Positions 32,943 to 44,035 of a stretch of 64,000 bases of DNA are shown here, piece after piece. Origin of the DNA: Candidula unifasciata (Eukaryota; Mollusca; Gastropoda; Stylommatophora; Geomitridae); contig CAJHNH020002661.1 of NCBI GenBank assembly GCA_905116865.2, forward strand, positions 1-64,000, given 5' to 3'. Numbering within the stretch: position 1 is the first letter of the stretch; each line of letters begins with the position of its first letter. A model generated the notes under the pieces. The model did no database searches. It was not told the origin of the DNA and saw nothing but the letters and a program-made list of their open reading frames with translations. The position numbers and the translations under genes were made by a program.

Positions 32943-33110
32943 AATTTTTCGTTATTTAAAGCCCTACTCTGGCTCCTGCCAGAGTCCGCAATATAGCCTG
33001 GCCGTAAATATGGTCTAATGACTGAACGCGGTTTCTGGGACCTCTCCACGGGTGATTCTCATCCACATGGTGGTACTTTGGGTCATCAAGTGTGGGGTAA
33101 AAGAAGATAG
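32943..33110 (+). mobile_element. Family E retroposon copy
   Basis: TTTTTCGTTATTTAAAGCCC, TACTCTGGCTCCTGCCAG, CGGTTTCTGGGACCTCTCCA and CACATGGTGGTACTTTGGGT match the family order. The 5' hairpin is not evident. Confidence 0.75.
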
Positions 33111-33230
33111 ATATGTTTTCAAAAAATAGAAAAGAAAAACCCACATTGTTACAATTACTCTATACCTAAGAGAGAAAAGGATTTTGCTGTTGTTATTTGT
33201 TTTTTCTGACACCTTAACGCGTTTTTAAAC

Positions 33231-33575
33231 CAGCGGTCTACAACATTTTTCTGGTGGGGCCCCCTTGAAGTGGAGCAGCTGGCCGAATGGTTAGAACACT
33301 GGGCTTTCGTGTGGGAGACCCAGGTTTGAACCCTCGGTAAGGCTAGGGATGTGTTTTTTTTTTTTTTTGGGGGGGGGGATCCAAACCTGCACAGTCCGTG
33401 GCGACAGCACTAGCCATAAAGTCCTAAATTCTCTGGCTCAAATACCCCCCCCCCCCAGCATTCACAGTAAAAGTGGGAAAAAAGGCAGTAATTAGATGTT
33501 GTTGACCACCTCAAACATATGGCAAGACCTCCAACCCCCCCCCCCCCACCCCCCCCCCCTCATGCAGCCTCCTCA
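33231..33575. mobile_element. hAT-like left end interrupted by SINE-D
   Basis: CAGCGGTCTACAACATTTTT followed by CTGGTGGGGCCCCCTTGAAG resembles the left end of the MITE at 51032-51333. A tRNA-headed SINE-D copy follows, and then TTGACCACCTCAAACATATG and long C runs. No matching right inverted repeat was found. Confidence 0.45.
33268..33490 (+). mobile_element. SINE-D copy
   Basis: A box-like AGCTGGCCGAATGGTTAGAA, B box CCAGGTTTGAACCCTCGG, body with GTGGCGACAGCACTAGCCAT and the end CCTAAATTCTCTGGCTCAAA, followed by a C run. This is the best-preserved head of the family. It is not an intact tRNA gene, as the arms do not close by eye. Confidence 0.8.
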
Positions 33576-33751
33576 CTACCTAAAAATGTGATTACAAAGG
33601 AACGAATGAACGAACGAACGAACAAAAGTTATTTTCAAAGGGTTACAAACTGGACACGCAGGCCAGTCTGATATTCGGCCCTTCTAAGCACTCATTTTTC
33701 ATGGTGCTAATGCCTGCTATCAATAATGCATGTTATGGATATAATAAAGAA

Positions 33752-34255
33752 ATATACATTATAGAACAATGCATACACACATCATGTGTACACAATCGTA
33801 CACACTCACACACACACACACACACACGCACACACACACACACACACACACACGTAAAAATACTCTCACATTCTCATACATGCACACTCATGTACAGAAA
33901 TCCGTAATACATACATACACCCATCTACATACATACACAAACATAAAACACACACACATATATACAAAAATATGCACAAACAGAAAACACACACACATCC
34001 ATGTATGGACATACATGCATACACACACATTCCATACATACCCACCTAAACATGCATGCAGGCATACACACATATGCAATCACATGTACAGACACCAACA
34101 TATGCCCACAACCACACATTTACACTCACATGAATACATACACCCACATACATGCATACATACATACACACACATACAGGCAAATATACACACATTTCTA
34201 CACACACTCACATCTTTACACACATACATACAGACCTAAGTACACACACATACAC
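33752..34255. repeat. ACAY-rich microsatellite block, uninterrupted copy
   Basis: About 500 bp of ACAC/ACAT-type repeats with unique landmarks: CATCATGTGTACACAATCGT, CGTAATACATACATACACCC, GTACAGACACCAACATATGC and CACATGAATACATACAC. The same landmarks in the same order occur at 52262-52661 and 55275-55330. At the position corresponding to the retrotransposon insertion this copy reads TACACACATTTCTACACACA with no insert. Confidence 0.93.
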
Positions 34256-34775
34256 CCTAGAAGAAAAAACGAGCAATGCCAATCACCATTAACAAGAACT
34301 TGGAGAAAAACACCAACATAAATCAAATTGTTGAACAATCAAACAAACAAAAATCAATAATTTAGTGTTCAAATGTTCAAATGATGGTTGACACTGTTTT
34401 GTCTTGACGATTTCTGTAACATTCGGTCTGAGTTTGGACAAGGTTGAACACTACAACGAAGATCACTATCCACAGTGAATGTCAAATATATATATTTATA
34501 GCTATTTTGGCGACATGAATTACATTTACGAAAGCACTCTGTAAACTGTATGACGCCCCTAACCCCCCCCCCCCCTACTCCATCCCCCCACCCGCCTCTT
34601 GCTTTTGAAATCTTCTGCCCCCCTTCCCACAGGGACCGTAAGAAGGCATAAGAATTACAAGGTATAGCGATAACAATTAGTGTCAAAGGTAAAAGCGCTG
34701 TCTCCATAGCACCTAGACTAGTCATTATTGAAGAAACCAAACATTGCTGTAGCTAAATCCAAAGAAACGATGTCA
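34256..34775. other. No gene; C tract
   Basis: No supported gene. Contains a C run near 34563-34575. The minus-strand frame 34369-34740 has no recognised domain. Confidence 0.4.
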
Positions 34776-34967
34776 CCAGTAAGTTTGGAACAGAGAACAC
34801 TGCATGAACTGTCGTATCAGTAAAGCACCACTACGTTTGGAATAGAGCATATTGCATGAGCTGCCGGAGCAGAAAAGCACCACTACGTTTGGAATAGAGC
34901 GTACTGCATGAGCTGCTAGATCAGAAAAGCACCATGATTGAATAAGCTGCCGGATCAGAAAAGCAGT
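34776..34967. repeat. 52-bp tandem repeat, about 3.5 units
   Basis: TTTGGAA(C/T)AGAG begins at 34783, 34836 and 34888, each followed by CTGCATGA and a CAG-AAAGCACCA block. A fourth unit is deleted internally and ends GGATCAGAAAAGCAG. Confidence 0.92.
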
Positions 34968-35840
34968 AATTTTTTTTTTTCAAATCTCCTTGTCGGAGCT
35001 TCTCTCCCAGACCAGCTGTAAAGCTAAGGCCTAGGACCTTGTCTGTCCTACCGTTGCACAAAATTCAGAAAATATATATGAAGTGTGTAAGATTTTTTTG
35101 TGCATCCAGGTAAGAATATATACATGTAAGAGATTGTTGTTATTACTTAATATCTGAAGGAAAATATGTGTAGTATGTAATACATCATTGACCTTTCTTG
35201 TACAATCTATGAGAATGCAAAGTGAAGTATGTTAATGTTTGGGGCCACTGATAGAGCAGGGGCAGGCCTGCTGTTAATGTAGTCTTGGGTTTGATTCCAC
35301 TTCAAGCTAGATTTATAATGTGACTCCCAGGTCGATGCAGTTTCTATAAAGGTGCCAGGAAAGAACTTTGATTACATCTATTTGCAATTATAGATGCCCC
35401 TGAGAAAACCCTGACAGTTAATTATATGTTCTTATGTGCTATAAACTATAATGCCATTGCCACAATTTCTTTGGGGTTTCGACGCCAAGGGGAGAAACAA
35501 ACCGGCCTACATATGAGCAAATATTTATTTGCCACAATAATCTGTAGACTCATTTACATAACACAGAGCTAACAAATATCTCGAGTAATAAGAACGAGTC
35601 AGTATCAGGTTGAAACAAGGAAAATAACAAGACATTTGAGAATGACATAATTTATTCAGCTAAGCGACCAGTGAACGTGGCAGAAAAACACATTATTCCA
35701 GCGTTGTCACGGAGTATAAGTAAATATCTGAAATGGCGCAGCCTGGGAGGGATGACCAGCCGCAACAACGTCTGCCGGCTCCCAACGGATTGGGCTTGAA
35801 TCCAAATTCACCTTCGCTTGAATGTCGACACGTGTGGTGC
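34968..35840. other. No gene; possible decayed SINE at 35250-35400
   Basis: 35250-35400 has a B-box-like GGGTTTGATTCCAC followed by GACTCCCAGGTCGATGCAGT and AAAGGTGCCAGGAAAG, faintly like the SINE-A body. Nothing else recognised. Confidence 0.35.
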
Positions 35841-35846
35841 GCGCGC

Positions 35847-35882
<36 letters not shown>

Positions 35883-36125
35883 ATACGTGCGTCCATGTAA
35901 TGTCCATGTGTGTGTGAGTGGATGTGTGTGTCTGTGTTAGTGACCGCGCGCACAGGTGTGTGAGATTGTGCATGTGGATGTGTATGTGTGTGAGAGAGCG
36001 AGAGAGAGTGTGTTTGTGTGTGTGCATGAGTGCGTGCATTTACATGTGCATGTGTGCCTGTGTGGATGTGTGTGAAATTGCCCGTGTGTTTGCGTGCGCG
36101 TTTGTCAGTGTGTGCGTATGATATG
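35841..36125. repeat. GT/GC-rich microsatellite cluster
   Basis: GCGCGCGCGTGTGT followed by a long GT run and then TGTG-rich sequence with GAGAGAGAG. Strongly alternating purine-pyrimidine, hence Z-DNA-prone. Confidence 0.93.
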
Positions 36126-36489
36126 TTTGTGAAGAATGCTCACAATTGTCGTGGACAGCCAAAACGAGCCGTTATGATCCTGAGGTTATAAGACCAGGTG
36201 GCTAGTACAGTCACCTCGAACTACGCAGGTTAGAATTGTTATTTCTGTCTCCCAGCAGACGAAATCTCCACCCCTTAGCAAGAATAGAACCCAAGTCTCC
36301 ACATAATAACACACGAAGATCGTAAATCACATACCCGCGTGCAGAATATAATCAGGTAGTGTATGGAAGCATGCAATGATTCCCTAATAACTGTCAATAC
36401 ACGCAAACTGAAATAGCATGATCATATGTCAGGATCGACCGGGTTGTCTAGCTCTACCCTTATCGGGACTTCTTCTTTCCCATGTGTTT
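36126..36489. other. No recognisable gene
   Basis: 36230-36330 may contain a decayed tRNA-like head, but the boxes are weak. Nothing else supported. Confidence 0.35.
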
Positions 36490-36499
36490 AAACTGGTTG

Positions 36500-36785
36500 C
36501 GGAAACCGCTGTAGTGCAATGGCTAGACTCTTGTCTGTTGGTTAAGTTAGTTGCGTATCCTTTACAGGAACTTGCAAAACTAACCTCAGCATTTTCTATT
36601 TGTTGTGGTGTTTCTAGGCAAATTTTACATTCAGCAGTTTGCCGTTGCTACTAAACGGTCAGCTCTTGGTACCACTGTCGCAATACAAACCATCTGCAGC
36701 TGGGATCAAATCCGGCACCCTGGTATTACGATGCGCGTTCGCAACGCCGAAACCACTGTCTGTTGGTACAGAGGTAAAACTTTTT
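36500..36785 (+). mobile_element. tRNA-like SINE head split by a SINE-B insertion
   Basis: CGCTGTAGTGCAATGGCTAG (A-box-like) runs to TGTCTGTTGGT at 36532-36542. After the SINE-B insert, TGTCTGTTGGTACAGAGGT resumes at 36757, so joining the flanks gives a continuous head of the SINE-A type. Only the head is recognisable. Confidence 0.55.
36543..36756 (-). mobile_element. SINE-B copy with perfect 11-bp TSD
   Basis: TGTCTGTTGGT is present at 36532-36542 and 36757-36767. On the minus strand the 214-bp insert has a degenerate head (GGCGTTGCGAACGCGC), a B-box-like GGATTTGATCCC, and the end GGATACGCAACTAACTTA. Confidence 0.88.
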
Positions 36786-36789
36786 AAAT

Positions 36790-37840
36790 CCCCAGGAAGG
36801 TGGACTTTAAAATTATTTTTCTAAAAATTTTTTTTTTGAAAATAAGAACTAAAAATACGTGCATGTAACTGGCTCAATAACTTTCCAACGCAAAAGAAAC
36901 ATGCATTTTTTAAAAACTATTTTTTTTTTTACTATTTATTACAATGACGCCACTCGTTTACGTCGCGACACTCTTATAGATTATTAACAGCATGTACATA
37001 GCAACAACAAAAAAAACTTCTGCATGCTTACAACGCTCATGTAGAAACTGTAACATATAATAGCGACAAGTTACTAATACTGCTATGCTAGCTGTGCACG
37101 CATACTCTCAGCAGCGACGCAACGAGAAGGAAAATTCTCTTTCTAGTGTAACCGTTACCTGCTGACGTTTACTGTTGCCTAAACCGCTTACATATGCGAA
37201 TTAATCCCGCCACGCCACTGTTATAATGTATAGGCAACTGGTTTCTTGATTTTGACGCCATCACCAGTCGACTTGCCTCCAGTATAATAATGCTTGTGGG
37301 GCATTAACATTTGTAACTCAACGGTTAATCAGACCCACCCACACAGGACTACAAGGTACTTTATAATCGTTTTGTGGTGCCCCAGTATGACCTGTTCTTC
37401 TTCTTTTCTCTGCTCCTGGAATGTCTCGCGGCGTCACGACAGAAAGAGATCGCTGGAACGGGTCCTTGACGGTTCGTGAGATCTCTGCATTTGTGACGAG
37501 CACTAAGAGAAGATCACAGTTTAACTAGACTATCACATTCAGACTAGATCCATACAACATCCACTATGGGATCTACGAAACAGGCCCCAGTTTTTTGTTG
37601 GCTGAAAAATAAATATTTTCTTGCCTAGCCGTCTTGACCGGAAATATAACTGGGTTATGTGTATAAGGCTGGGGAAACAAGCATTGGAAATACAATGTTT
37701 CAAAACAATTCTTGGCAAATCATACAAAGACCACATTACAAACTAAGAGGTTCGCTATATGATTATACAGCTCATTGGCAACTATGAACCTCTTTTAACT
37801 ACAGTAAGAAAGGCATGTAAAAAAATTCAAAGGCCTCTCA
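36790..37840. other. No recognisable feature
   Basis: About 1 kb without a supported gene or repeat. Short frames at 37294-37503 and 37539-37736 have no domain I recognise. Confidence 0.4.
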
Positions 37841-37844
37841 GAAA

Positions 37845-38045
37845 CAATGCAACAGGGCTCAGTAGGAAAGAGGATAAGAGGCAGACCAAGAAAGACCTGG
37901 TTACAGAACATGGTTGATTGGACAGGCCTGAGGCATGCAACCATAAAGTCCATCGCTACTGACCGCCAGAGGTGGAGAGAGCTGATCAGACAGTCTAGAA
38001 AAACTGGTCACCCAGTGTTACCGGATGGTGATAATAATTATATGT
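37845..38045 (+). pseudogene. Non-LTR RT C-terminal tail
   Basis: Plus-strand frame has GKRIRGRPRKTWLQNMVDWT and TDRQRWRELIRQSR, the basic GRPRKTW plus DR-x-W-R pattern that closes many LINE ORFs, and runs into a GATGGTGATAATAATTA tail. No upstream RT is recognisable. Confidence 0.75.
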
Positions 38046-38149
38046 TTATACTGTTAAACGAGGTTTCCATGATTTGTGGCGGTTTGATTCTCATGCTCCA
38101 GATGATAGTCTTATAGACTGCCGTCATGGAGGGGAAAATGAAATAAGCC

Positions 38150-38410
38150 ATGATTGTTTAGAGGTAACCGCTTACCTGCCGTCCTGAAGGTCGTGGATTC
38201 CATTCATATCGAGACGTTGTTTGTTTTCAGAATTCACATTGGCTCCCGGGTAAACTCAGTCTAAAACGGATACCAGGTAATGTTTTAAGAAGTAAATGGG
38301 ACCTGCGTTATGTCAACCACAAAACCCACCTAGCGCCAATTGGTCTAAAAATTGTCCAGCACAGTATGCCCCATGCGCCAGTACCGTAAATAAGGTTCTT
38401 TACTTTACGT
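38150..38410 (+). mobile_element. SINE-A copy, plus strand
   Basis: Head with CCTGAAGGTCGTGGATTCCA (degenerate B box), body with CTCAGTCTAAAACGGATACC and CACCTAGCGCCAATTGGTCT, end AAGGTTCTTTACTTTACG. Confidence 0.75.
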
Positions 38411-38569
38411 TTCTCTTCTTCTATTTTCTTTGCGCCTCATAACTTCACTTCACTTTACTCTGCTTTACTAAACCTTAATTTAAATTACTTTAGTTTACAT
38501 TACTTTACCATAAACAATTTTAATACGCCCGAAGAGGTGTACATGGTCCTTTTCTATCAGTAGCTGACT

Positions 38570-38900
38570 GCTGAGTTGAGTCAAGAATTTACATCACAGC
38601 ACTGAGGGCATTACCATGCGCGCTCTGTCCTCATCTTCAGCAGCCAGCGCAGAGTTCCAGTACTGATGGTACCGGTCACAATCTGGTTATATGTCTGTCT
38701 TGCCTTTCCTATAAGTTTATTGAGCCGGCCAGACCCTCCAGTTACACCCAGATGCGACATTGTCTCCAGCCTTTAATAATCTTCTATCTCTACTGATTCC
38801 GTATCTTGACCACGTTTGCCTTGTCATGTATCAATGCATCACCTAGTGGTGTAGATCCAGCCAATCTGTCTGACTGTTCATTACCCACACTGCTGGCATA
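38570..38900 (-). pseudogene. RNase H C-terminal remnant, third copy
   Basis: Minus-strand translation has EQSDRLAGSTPLGDALIHDK, close to the 24.9-kb copy. The downstream non-coding part (ACATCACAGCACTGAGGG, CATCTTCAGCAGCCAG, AGAGTTCCAGTACTGATGGT) aligns with 18955 and 24870. Confidence 0.65.
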
Positions 38901-38964
38901 CACTGTAAAATATCTAAGAAAATATACCTTTTTTGACGACGACAGTAATCATGTGCGTTTTCTA

Positions 38965-39968
38965 ATATCATCATCGTGTAGCAGGTCCTTTGCAGAACGT
39001 CGCTCTCATCGCAGTCTGCCTGTAAGAAACTCGGTCTCTTGCCAGTTCCCCCGCGTCATGAACTTTCACACTCAAGGAGTCACTTATATCCTGTGCCCAT
39101 CTTCGTGTTGGTCGGCCCCTGCCCCTCCTTCCTGGTACCATGCCTTCTGCTATAATTTTTTCCAATCCATCGTGGTGCTTGATATGACCAAAATATTTCA
39201 GCTTTCAAGAAAGGATGCTGTTTATTAGCCAATCTTATTTAATGTTCAGATCTTTTAAGATGTCAATATTTCTCATCTTCTTTGTCCAAGATATTCTGAG
39301 AATCTTTCTATAGCATTTCAGCTCAAAAGCCCCTATTCTCTTTCTTAAGGACAGAGAGATAGTCGACGACTCACATCAGTATGTAGCCACAGAGAAGATG
39401 CATGCTCTCAAAATTCTAACTTTTATCTCCTTGCTGGTGCTTAACCATAGACTTTTAAGGTTGTTCAAACTTTGCATTGCTATGGCCATTCTCCTTTTAA
39501 TTTATGTCGAACAGCCTCCATTGTTGTTTATTATAGAGCCTAGATATTCAAAGTTTGTGACATTTTCAATTTCTTTATCATTTATTGTTATTTTCGGGTG
39601 ACAGCCAGTTTTATCTGTGGACATTATTTTCGTTTTCTTTAAATTCAAGAACAGATTTTGACCTTCATTGTGCTTTTGAACGGACAATATAAAATTTTCT
39701 ATGCCCTTTACGCTGTTCGAAAGGAGGAATGTGTCATCGGAGTTTCGAAATAGGGTTGCCACCAATTTTGAGCGGATCATAACTGTCACAAGTCTAGTCA
39801 TTTTTGATATTTCTCATTATATTTTCTGCGTATATATTGAATAGGTATGGTGAGAGAATGCACCCCTGCCTAACCCCTTTTTGCATTTCGAACCAATCAG
39901 ATGTTTCACCAGCTGCTCTGATGGCTGCTTGTTGTTCATGATAGAGATTTTCAATTAAATGCACTAAA
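38965..39968 (-). mobile_element. 5'-truncated non-LTR retrotransposon, possible imperfect TSD
   Basis: Minus-strand order: MQKGVRQGCILSPYLFNIYA (RT motif 4), then [17 protein letters not shown] where motif 5 lies (SDD, flanked by a stop just upstream), [23 protein letters not shown], and finally GRRGRGRPTRRWAQDISDS. It ends in an ATCATCATC-type tail. Flanks TGCGTTTTCTA (38954-38964) and TGCGCTTTTTTCTA (39969-39983) could be a TSD altered by homopolymer slippage. Non-functional. Confidence 0.8.
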
Positions 39969-39999
39969 TGCGCTTTTTTCTACCACCATACCTAATATG

Positions 40000-40215
40000 G
40001 ACCTTTACTACAACTAATGAGATGAAGATTATAACAAAAGAGATGAAATGTCTTAGGATAGTTGCCGGTGTGACAAGAGCAGATACAATCAGGAATGAAG
40101 AAATTAGAAGAAGACTAGGACTGAAACCAGTCACATAATTCACCAAGAACAGCAAATGAGAGGGTTTCGCCACCTGACGACAATGTCCTGGTATCAACTG
40201 CCACAGAGAGTCACG
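40000..40215 (+). pseudogene. Non-LTR RT C-terminal remnant
   Basis: Plus-strand segments TKEMKCLRIVAGVTRADTIR and NEEIRRRLGLKPV, then stops. This matches the EMRCLRKV motif set seen at 24.4 and 41.2 kb. No tail or TSD recognised. Confidence 0.7.
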
Positions 40216-40880
40216 CTGAAGAAATATAATAAACACTGAGCAGGTGAAGTAGGGTGGCGGCGACATCATCAGGAGCAACTTACCGAAATGAATACCAACT
40301 TGTACAATGCATTGGACAAAATGCACAAACGATCCTTGTATATCAACCGCACCCCCCCCCTCCCCCACCCCCGCACCCCTCGCTGAGGTAAATGGTGGAA
40401 GAGAAGAAGACGATGATGCAGTCAAATCTTCAGAGAGTTAAATGAAAAACAGTTTTTACAGTTCCCTAGTGGCAGGATGTTAAGGGAACTACGATTTCAG
40501 TGGGATAAATGCGATGTCAGTGATACAGAAGTTCCGTCAAAAATGATAGTAAACGTACAACTGTCGGTACAAGAGAGACCAATAATGCTAATCCACAATG
40601 TATGTCTCTAACGATACACGTCGAAAGGGACATGGTTCCTTGGAGTGCTTGTCGGATGTTAATCTAGTGCGCTGACAAGTTCATGAACAGCTTTCCTAAT
40701 TTATCTCGACGTCTTTTTTTACCCACAGTTGCTTGCGAGTATTAGAAATAATTCAGAAGTATTAGAACTGTATTAGAAGTTATTTCAAAGAATTGGATAT
40801 TGTTGTGTGTTTTACAAATTACGATGACATGAGAATACTTTTACTGCGCTTTGCATCACGGCATATAGGGTTTTCACTCT
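40216..40880. other. No recognisable feature
   Basis: Contains a C-rich stretch near 40351-40372. No gene or family recognised. Confidence 0.4.
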
Positions 40881-40884
40881 TTCA

Positions 40885-41535
40885 TCTTCATCTTCACTTC
40901 CTCTTTTACCGCTGTGGGTGTCGAGGGAGATATAAGGTTCTGTTTCTAGCTCTTCTGGCTATCTCGACCATAGGCACATCGTGCTGTTGTAGAGTTTTTC
41001 TGATGTTATCCTTCCATCTTGTTCTTGGTCTACCCCGTGCTCTACGTCCTTCTTCTCTTTCCATGTATGTTTTGTATGGTATGGTGTCACAAGGCGTTCT
41101 CTCTAAATGGGCAAACCATTTCACTTGCTGTCTTTGTATGTAATTCAGAATTGGTTCTGTGCCGACTTGTTCTCTTATGATCTAATTCCTGATCTTATCT
41201 CTTATGGTCACTCCTACAGCCTTTCTCAGACATCTCATTTCCGTGGTTACTAATTTTCTTTTATGGTTTGTTGTGAGTGACCATGTCTGGCACTGGTAGC
41301 ACAGAGTTGGAATAAATATGCTTTGAATAAGATGTCTCTTTGTGCTGATTGGGATTGTCTTATGCTGTAAGAGGGGGGCTAGCTGTCCCAATACTTGGTT
41401 TGCTTTACTGCATCTAATGTCAATTTCTTTATCCAATTTCCCATCTTCGGTAAATGTAGTTCCCAGATATTTAAACTCAGATGCCTGCTTAATGCCTTTG
41501 TATTCTATTGCTATGTTTAGAACTGTCTTCTTTTT
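40885..41535 (-). pseudogene. Non-LTR RT C-terminal remnant
   Basis: Minus-strand order: EFKYLGTTFTEDGKLDKEID, IFIPTLCYQCQTWSLT, TTEMRCLRKAVGVTIRDKIR, then after a frame break MKWFAHLERTP and RRARGRPRTRWKDNIRK. Standard RT thumb and C-terminal order, without the palm motifs. One frameshift separates 41182-41436 from 40906-41124. Confidence 0.85.
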
Positions 41536-41599
41536 TCCTATTACTTATATAAAATACAATAAGCGTTCGGGTGAACAGCTAATAAAGAAATGATACATA

Positions 41600-41935
41600 A
41601 AGAAACTACCGAAGGATGCGTGGATAAAAACTGAACATCATAGGTAGATAAACAAAGTAGTGTCGTTTGACTCACGAAGAGAAATGATTCCCCACATCAT
41701 AAGAAAACAGACTACATTCAATGAAAGTGAGAACTGAAGTACATCGTGACACTAGGATAGCTGAAAGGGAAAAGAGGAAGATGCAGAGAAATACCGATAG
41801 AGAGTGTGTTGGAAAGTTTGACACCATGACAAAGAATATTATCTATATAAGAGATGACCAAAATGTGTACGAGACATGAGGTTGGGGATGAACGTGACTA
41901 TTAACGTCCTACTGAATAGATTATAAGAAGTGTGG
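41600..41935 (+). pseudogene. Decayed RT C-terminal tail related to 20.4 kb
   Basis: Short translated fragments in shifting frames (GKEEDAEKYR-like, then a His-Asn-Lys-Glu-Tyr and ending in a Val-Arg-Asp-Met region) parallel the tail of 20700-20880. Heavily decayed. Assignment rests on order rather than identity. Confidence 0.4.
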
Positions 41936-42088
41936 ATACAGATTTAATGACTTAACACCCCCCCCCCCCCAGACCATTTGTAAGTAGGTTGATCACCCTC
42001 TTCCCTTCCCCTAACACACACTCACATATTTTTAATTTGTTCCCCCCCCCACCCCCCACCCCCCCCCCTTCCGAACACCCGTTCTAGT

Positions 42089-42282
42089 CTGAAAGTAGTC
42101 TGCAAATTTATTTACCGAACTTTATATATAATTTATTATAATATTTATTTTATATAATGCCGATCTAAAACTCATATGCTTTATATGAAAGTAGTCTGCA
42201 AATCTATTTACCGAACTTTATTTATAATTTATTATAATATTTATTATATATAATGCCGATATAAAGCTCATATGCTTTCCTT
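42089..42282. repeat. 96-bp tandem duplication
   Basis: GAAAGTAGTCTGCAAAT starts at 42091 and again at 42187, and the whole unit including TTTACCGAACTTTAT and ATAATGCCGAT is repeated with a few substitutions. It is flanked on the left by long C runs (41957-41970 and 42043-42068). Confidence 0.93.
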
Positions 42283-42404
42283 AATCAGAAGTAACAAAAG
42301 GTAGCAAAATAGATAAAGCATGTTCATGGTGTTTGATTCAAGGCAATTTTACGCTCATCACGCACACACTCACACAGATAAATAAAAAGAAAAAAAAAAA
42401 GGAA

Positions 42405-42645
42405 CTGCTGGTCTCAAAGCATGGTGTCCGCCTCGAGTGCTGGAGGTTCCGGGTTCGATCCCCGGTAAGGGCTGGGATTTTTGTTTCATGTGTACTTGGA
42501 CTTCTAGTGATTCCCCCTGGTCTCTGGATAGTGAGATCAAACGCCCGTATGCATTGCTGTGCACATGCAAAATCCCCTTGGCAGTTGGAAATCGAAAAGA
42601 GTAGCCTAACGGCGCTGACCGGACAAAATTTGGAGTCACAATTTT
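42405..42645 (+). mobile_element. SINE-C copy, best preserved
   Basis: GGTCTCAAAGCATGGTGTCC (A-box region), CCGGGTTCGATCCCCGGTAA (strong B box), then CGCCCGTATGCATTG, CCCCTTGGCAGTTGGAAATC and AGTAGCCTAACGGCGCTGAC. The head resembles a tRNA with an extended variable arm, but the 5' part is not an intact tRNA. Confidence 0.82.
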
Positions 42646-42701
42646 TAGCCGAGTTTTCTTGATTTTCGCTGCGGCATACGCACCCAGTTTGAGAACCTCT
42701 G
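42646..42701. mobile_element. hAT-like terminal fragment
   Basis: GCACCCAGTTTGAGAACCTCTGCTG reads in reverse as CAGCAGAGGTTCTCAAACTG, a typical hAT MITE end (CAGnGGTTCTCAAACTG). No left partner was found. Confidence 0.5.
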
Positions 42702-42877
42702 CTGTAATGCCTCGGTCTAGTCAGCAGGCAAAGACCTTGCAATCTGCTGTACCACGCAACCGGATCGCAGTTTTTCCCGCTACGACAGACTTAGGTAACA
42801 GCAACTATTATTGTGGTAATGAAAGAGTTATTTCAGTCCATCGCAGTGTATGCAAAAACGGATGTAAGGTAACCACT

Positions 42878-42975
42878 ATTCGTATTCGGCCCAACCGCAA
42901 GTATTTGGCCGAATACCGAATAGTTATTAGGTCCACTATTCAGCCCCGAAGCGAATATTCGGTACAGTCCTAGTT
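42878..42975. repeat. Imperfect inverted repeat, possible MITE remnant
   Basis: ACTATTCGTATTCGGCC (about 42881) and GGCCGAATACCGAATAGT (about 42915) form a hairpin of about 17 bp with one unpaired base and a 14-base loop. The downstream CCACTATTCAGC and GCGAATATTCGG repeat the motif. Possibly a palindromic element end. Confidence 0.6.
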
Positions 42976-43435
42976 ACTACCCGTTTGCCAAAATATGTGT
43001 CCGTCGTTCAATTTTTTTTTAAAAAAGGATCATTTGGAGTGATCCTAACCATATCAACCATTAGGGGGTCCAGTACTCTGTGTCCGCCATGTTTTCATCG
43101 CTGCCGTAAATGTGGAAGAAACTACAAGAAGGAGCAAACACAAAATGAGCCTTCCTTATTGATGCTTTCTCTTGGACGCTCTTGTTTCCGCAGTCCATTA
43201 GTGTCTCATTTTAGTGACTGTTTGATGATTCTCTGTCTCTTCAAAATTTTCTTTTGCAAATTTTACAGAGTGCGGGAGCTGACCTCTGAGTCCTGGTCCA
43301 AGATGTTTTTCTATAGTGAGTGCTGCCCCGCCCCCCCCCCCCCACTACTTTATAGTAAATAGGACAGTTGAATGGGCAGTAGCTGTATGATGCAGACACC
43401 GGGACAATGAACAAGCGATTAGATAATCTTACATA
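42976..43435. other. No gene; C tract
   Basis: No supported gene. C run near 43328-43344. Confidence 0.4.
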
Positions 43436-43439
43436 CTCT

Positions 43440-43605
43440 GAGGGGCGGCTTGCAAAACTGCTAGAACCCTGGGCTGTCAATCGGGAGATGCGGGTTCGAA
43501 TCAGCGATAGGGCTGGGGATTTCTTCTGTCGGGAACAAAATCAAATCCTTACCTGAACAGTCGTGGCGACAGCACTAGCCAAACGGCGGTAAACTCTCAG
43601 GTTTA
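43440..43605 (+). mobile_element. SINE-D copy
   Basis: Head GGGGCGGCTTGCAAAACTGC, B box GCGGGTTCGAATCAGC, body with CAGTCGTGGCGACAGCACTA and AACTCTCAGGTTTAAAAAAA. Matches 33268-33490. Confidence 0.78.
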
Positions 43606-43854
43606 AAAAAAAAAAAGCCCTGACTACGCGACAAAAATAGTATATTAAGTCAGAAATTGGCAGTTTATACTCTAGAGATTGGGATACACAGAAGAACATG
43701 TCGTATTTCACCGTAACAAAGTTAAATTTAAAAAAAAGTCAAATACTGAGGTTCTGAAAACACTATGAATGAAAATTGAGAGAGTTGCTGAAAAACAAAA
43801 CAGAAGCAAATGAAACGTTGCGGCCATATTCGAAGTCATAACAATCTTACAATA

Positions 43855-44035
43855 ACCGTACGCGGGGGAAAAGTTGATGGTAGACAAGAAAGAGGCAGAC
43901 ACTGATAGAAGATGTAGGATAATATCAAGAGATGACCGAACTGCAGACTGAAAGGGTGCACAACCAGAACAAAAGACCGAGCCTCTTGCAGATTCTTTAC
44001 GGCCAAACTTCATTGTGGAGACGGCACCTTGATGA
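43855..44035 (+). pseudogene. Retrotransposon ORF tail (decayed)
   Basis: Plus-strand fragments GKVDGRQERGRQ and KTEPLADSLRPNF, then stops and a GATGATTGATG tail. Likely a LINE 3' end. Confidence 0.45.

Noticed and set aside
33268..33340. Genuine tRNA gene
   Set aside because: A and B boxes are present, but the acceptor and anticodon arms do not close by eye and the same head is joined to the same non-tRNA body at 17.2 and 43.4 kb, so it is a SINE.
34001..34321. His/Thr-rich frames in the ACAY blocks
   Set aside because: Artefacts of ACAC/ACAT repeats.
42405..42480. Genuine tRNA gene with long variable arm
   Set aside because: Strong B box, but the head is shared with a dispersed repeat at 7.9 kb and lacks a closed acceptor stem.
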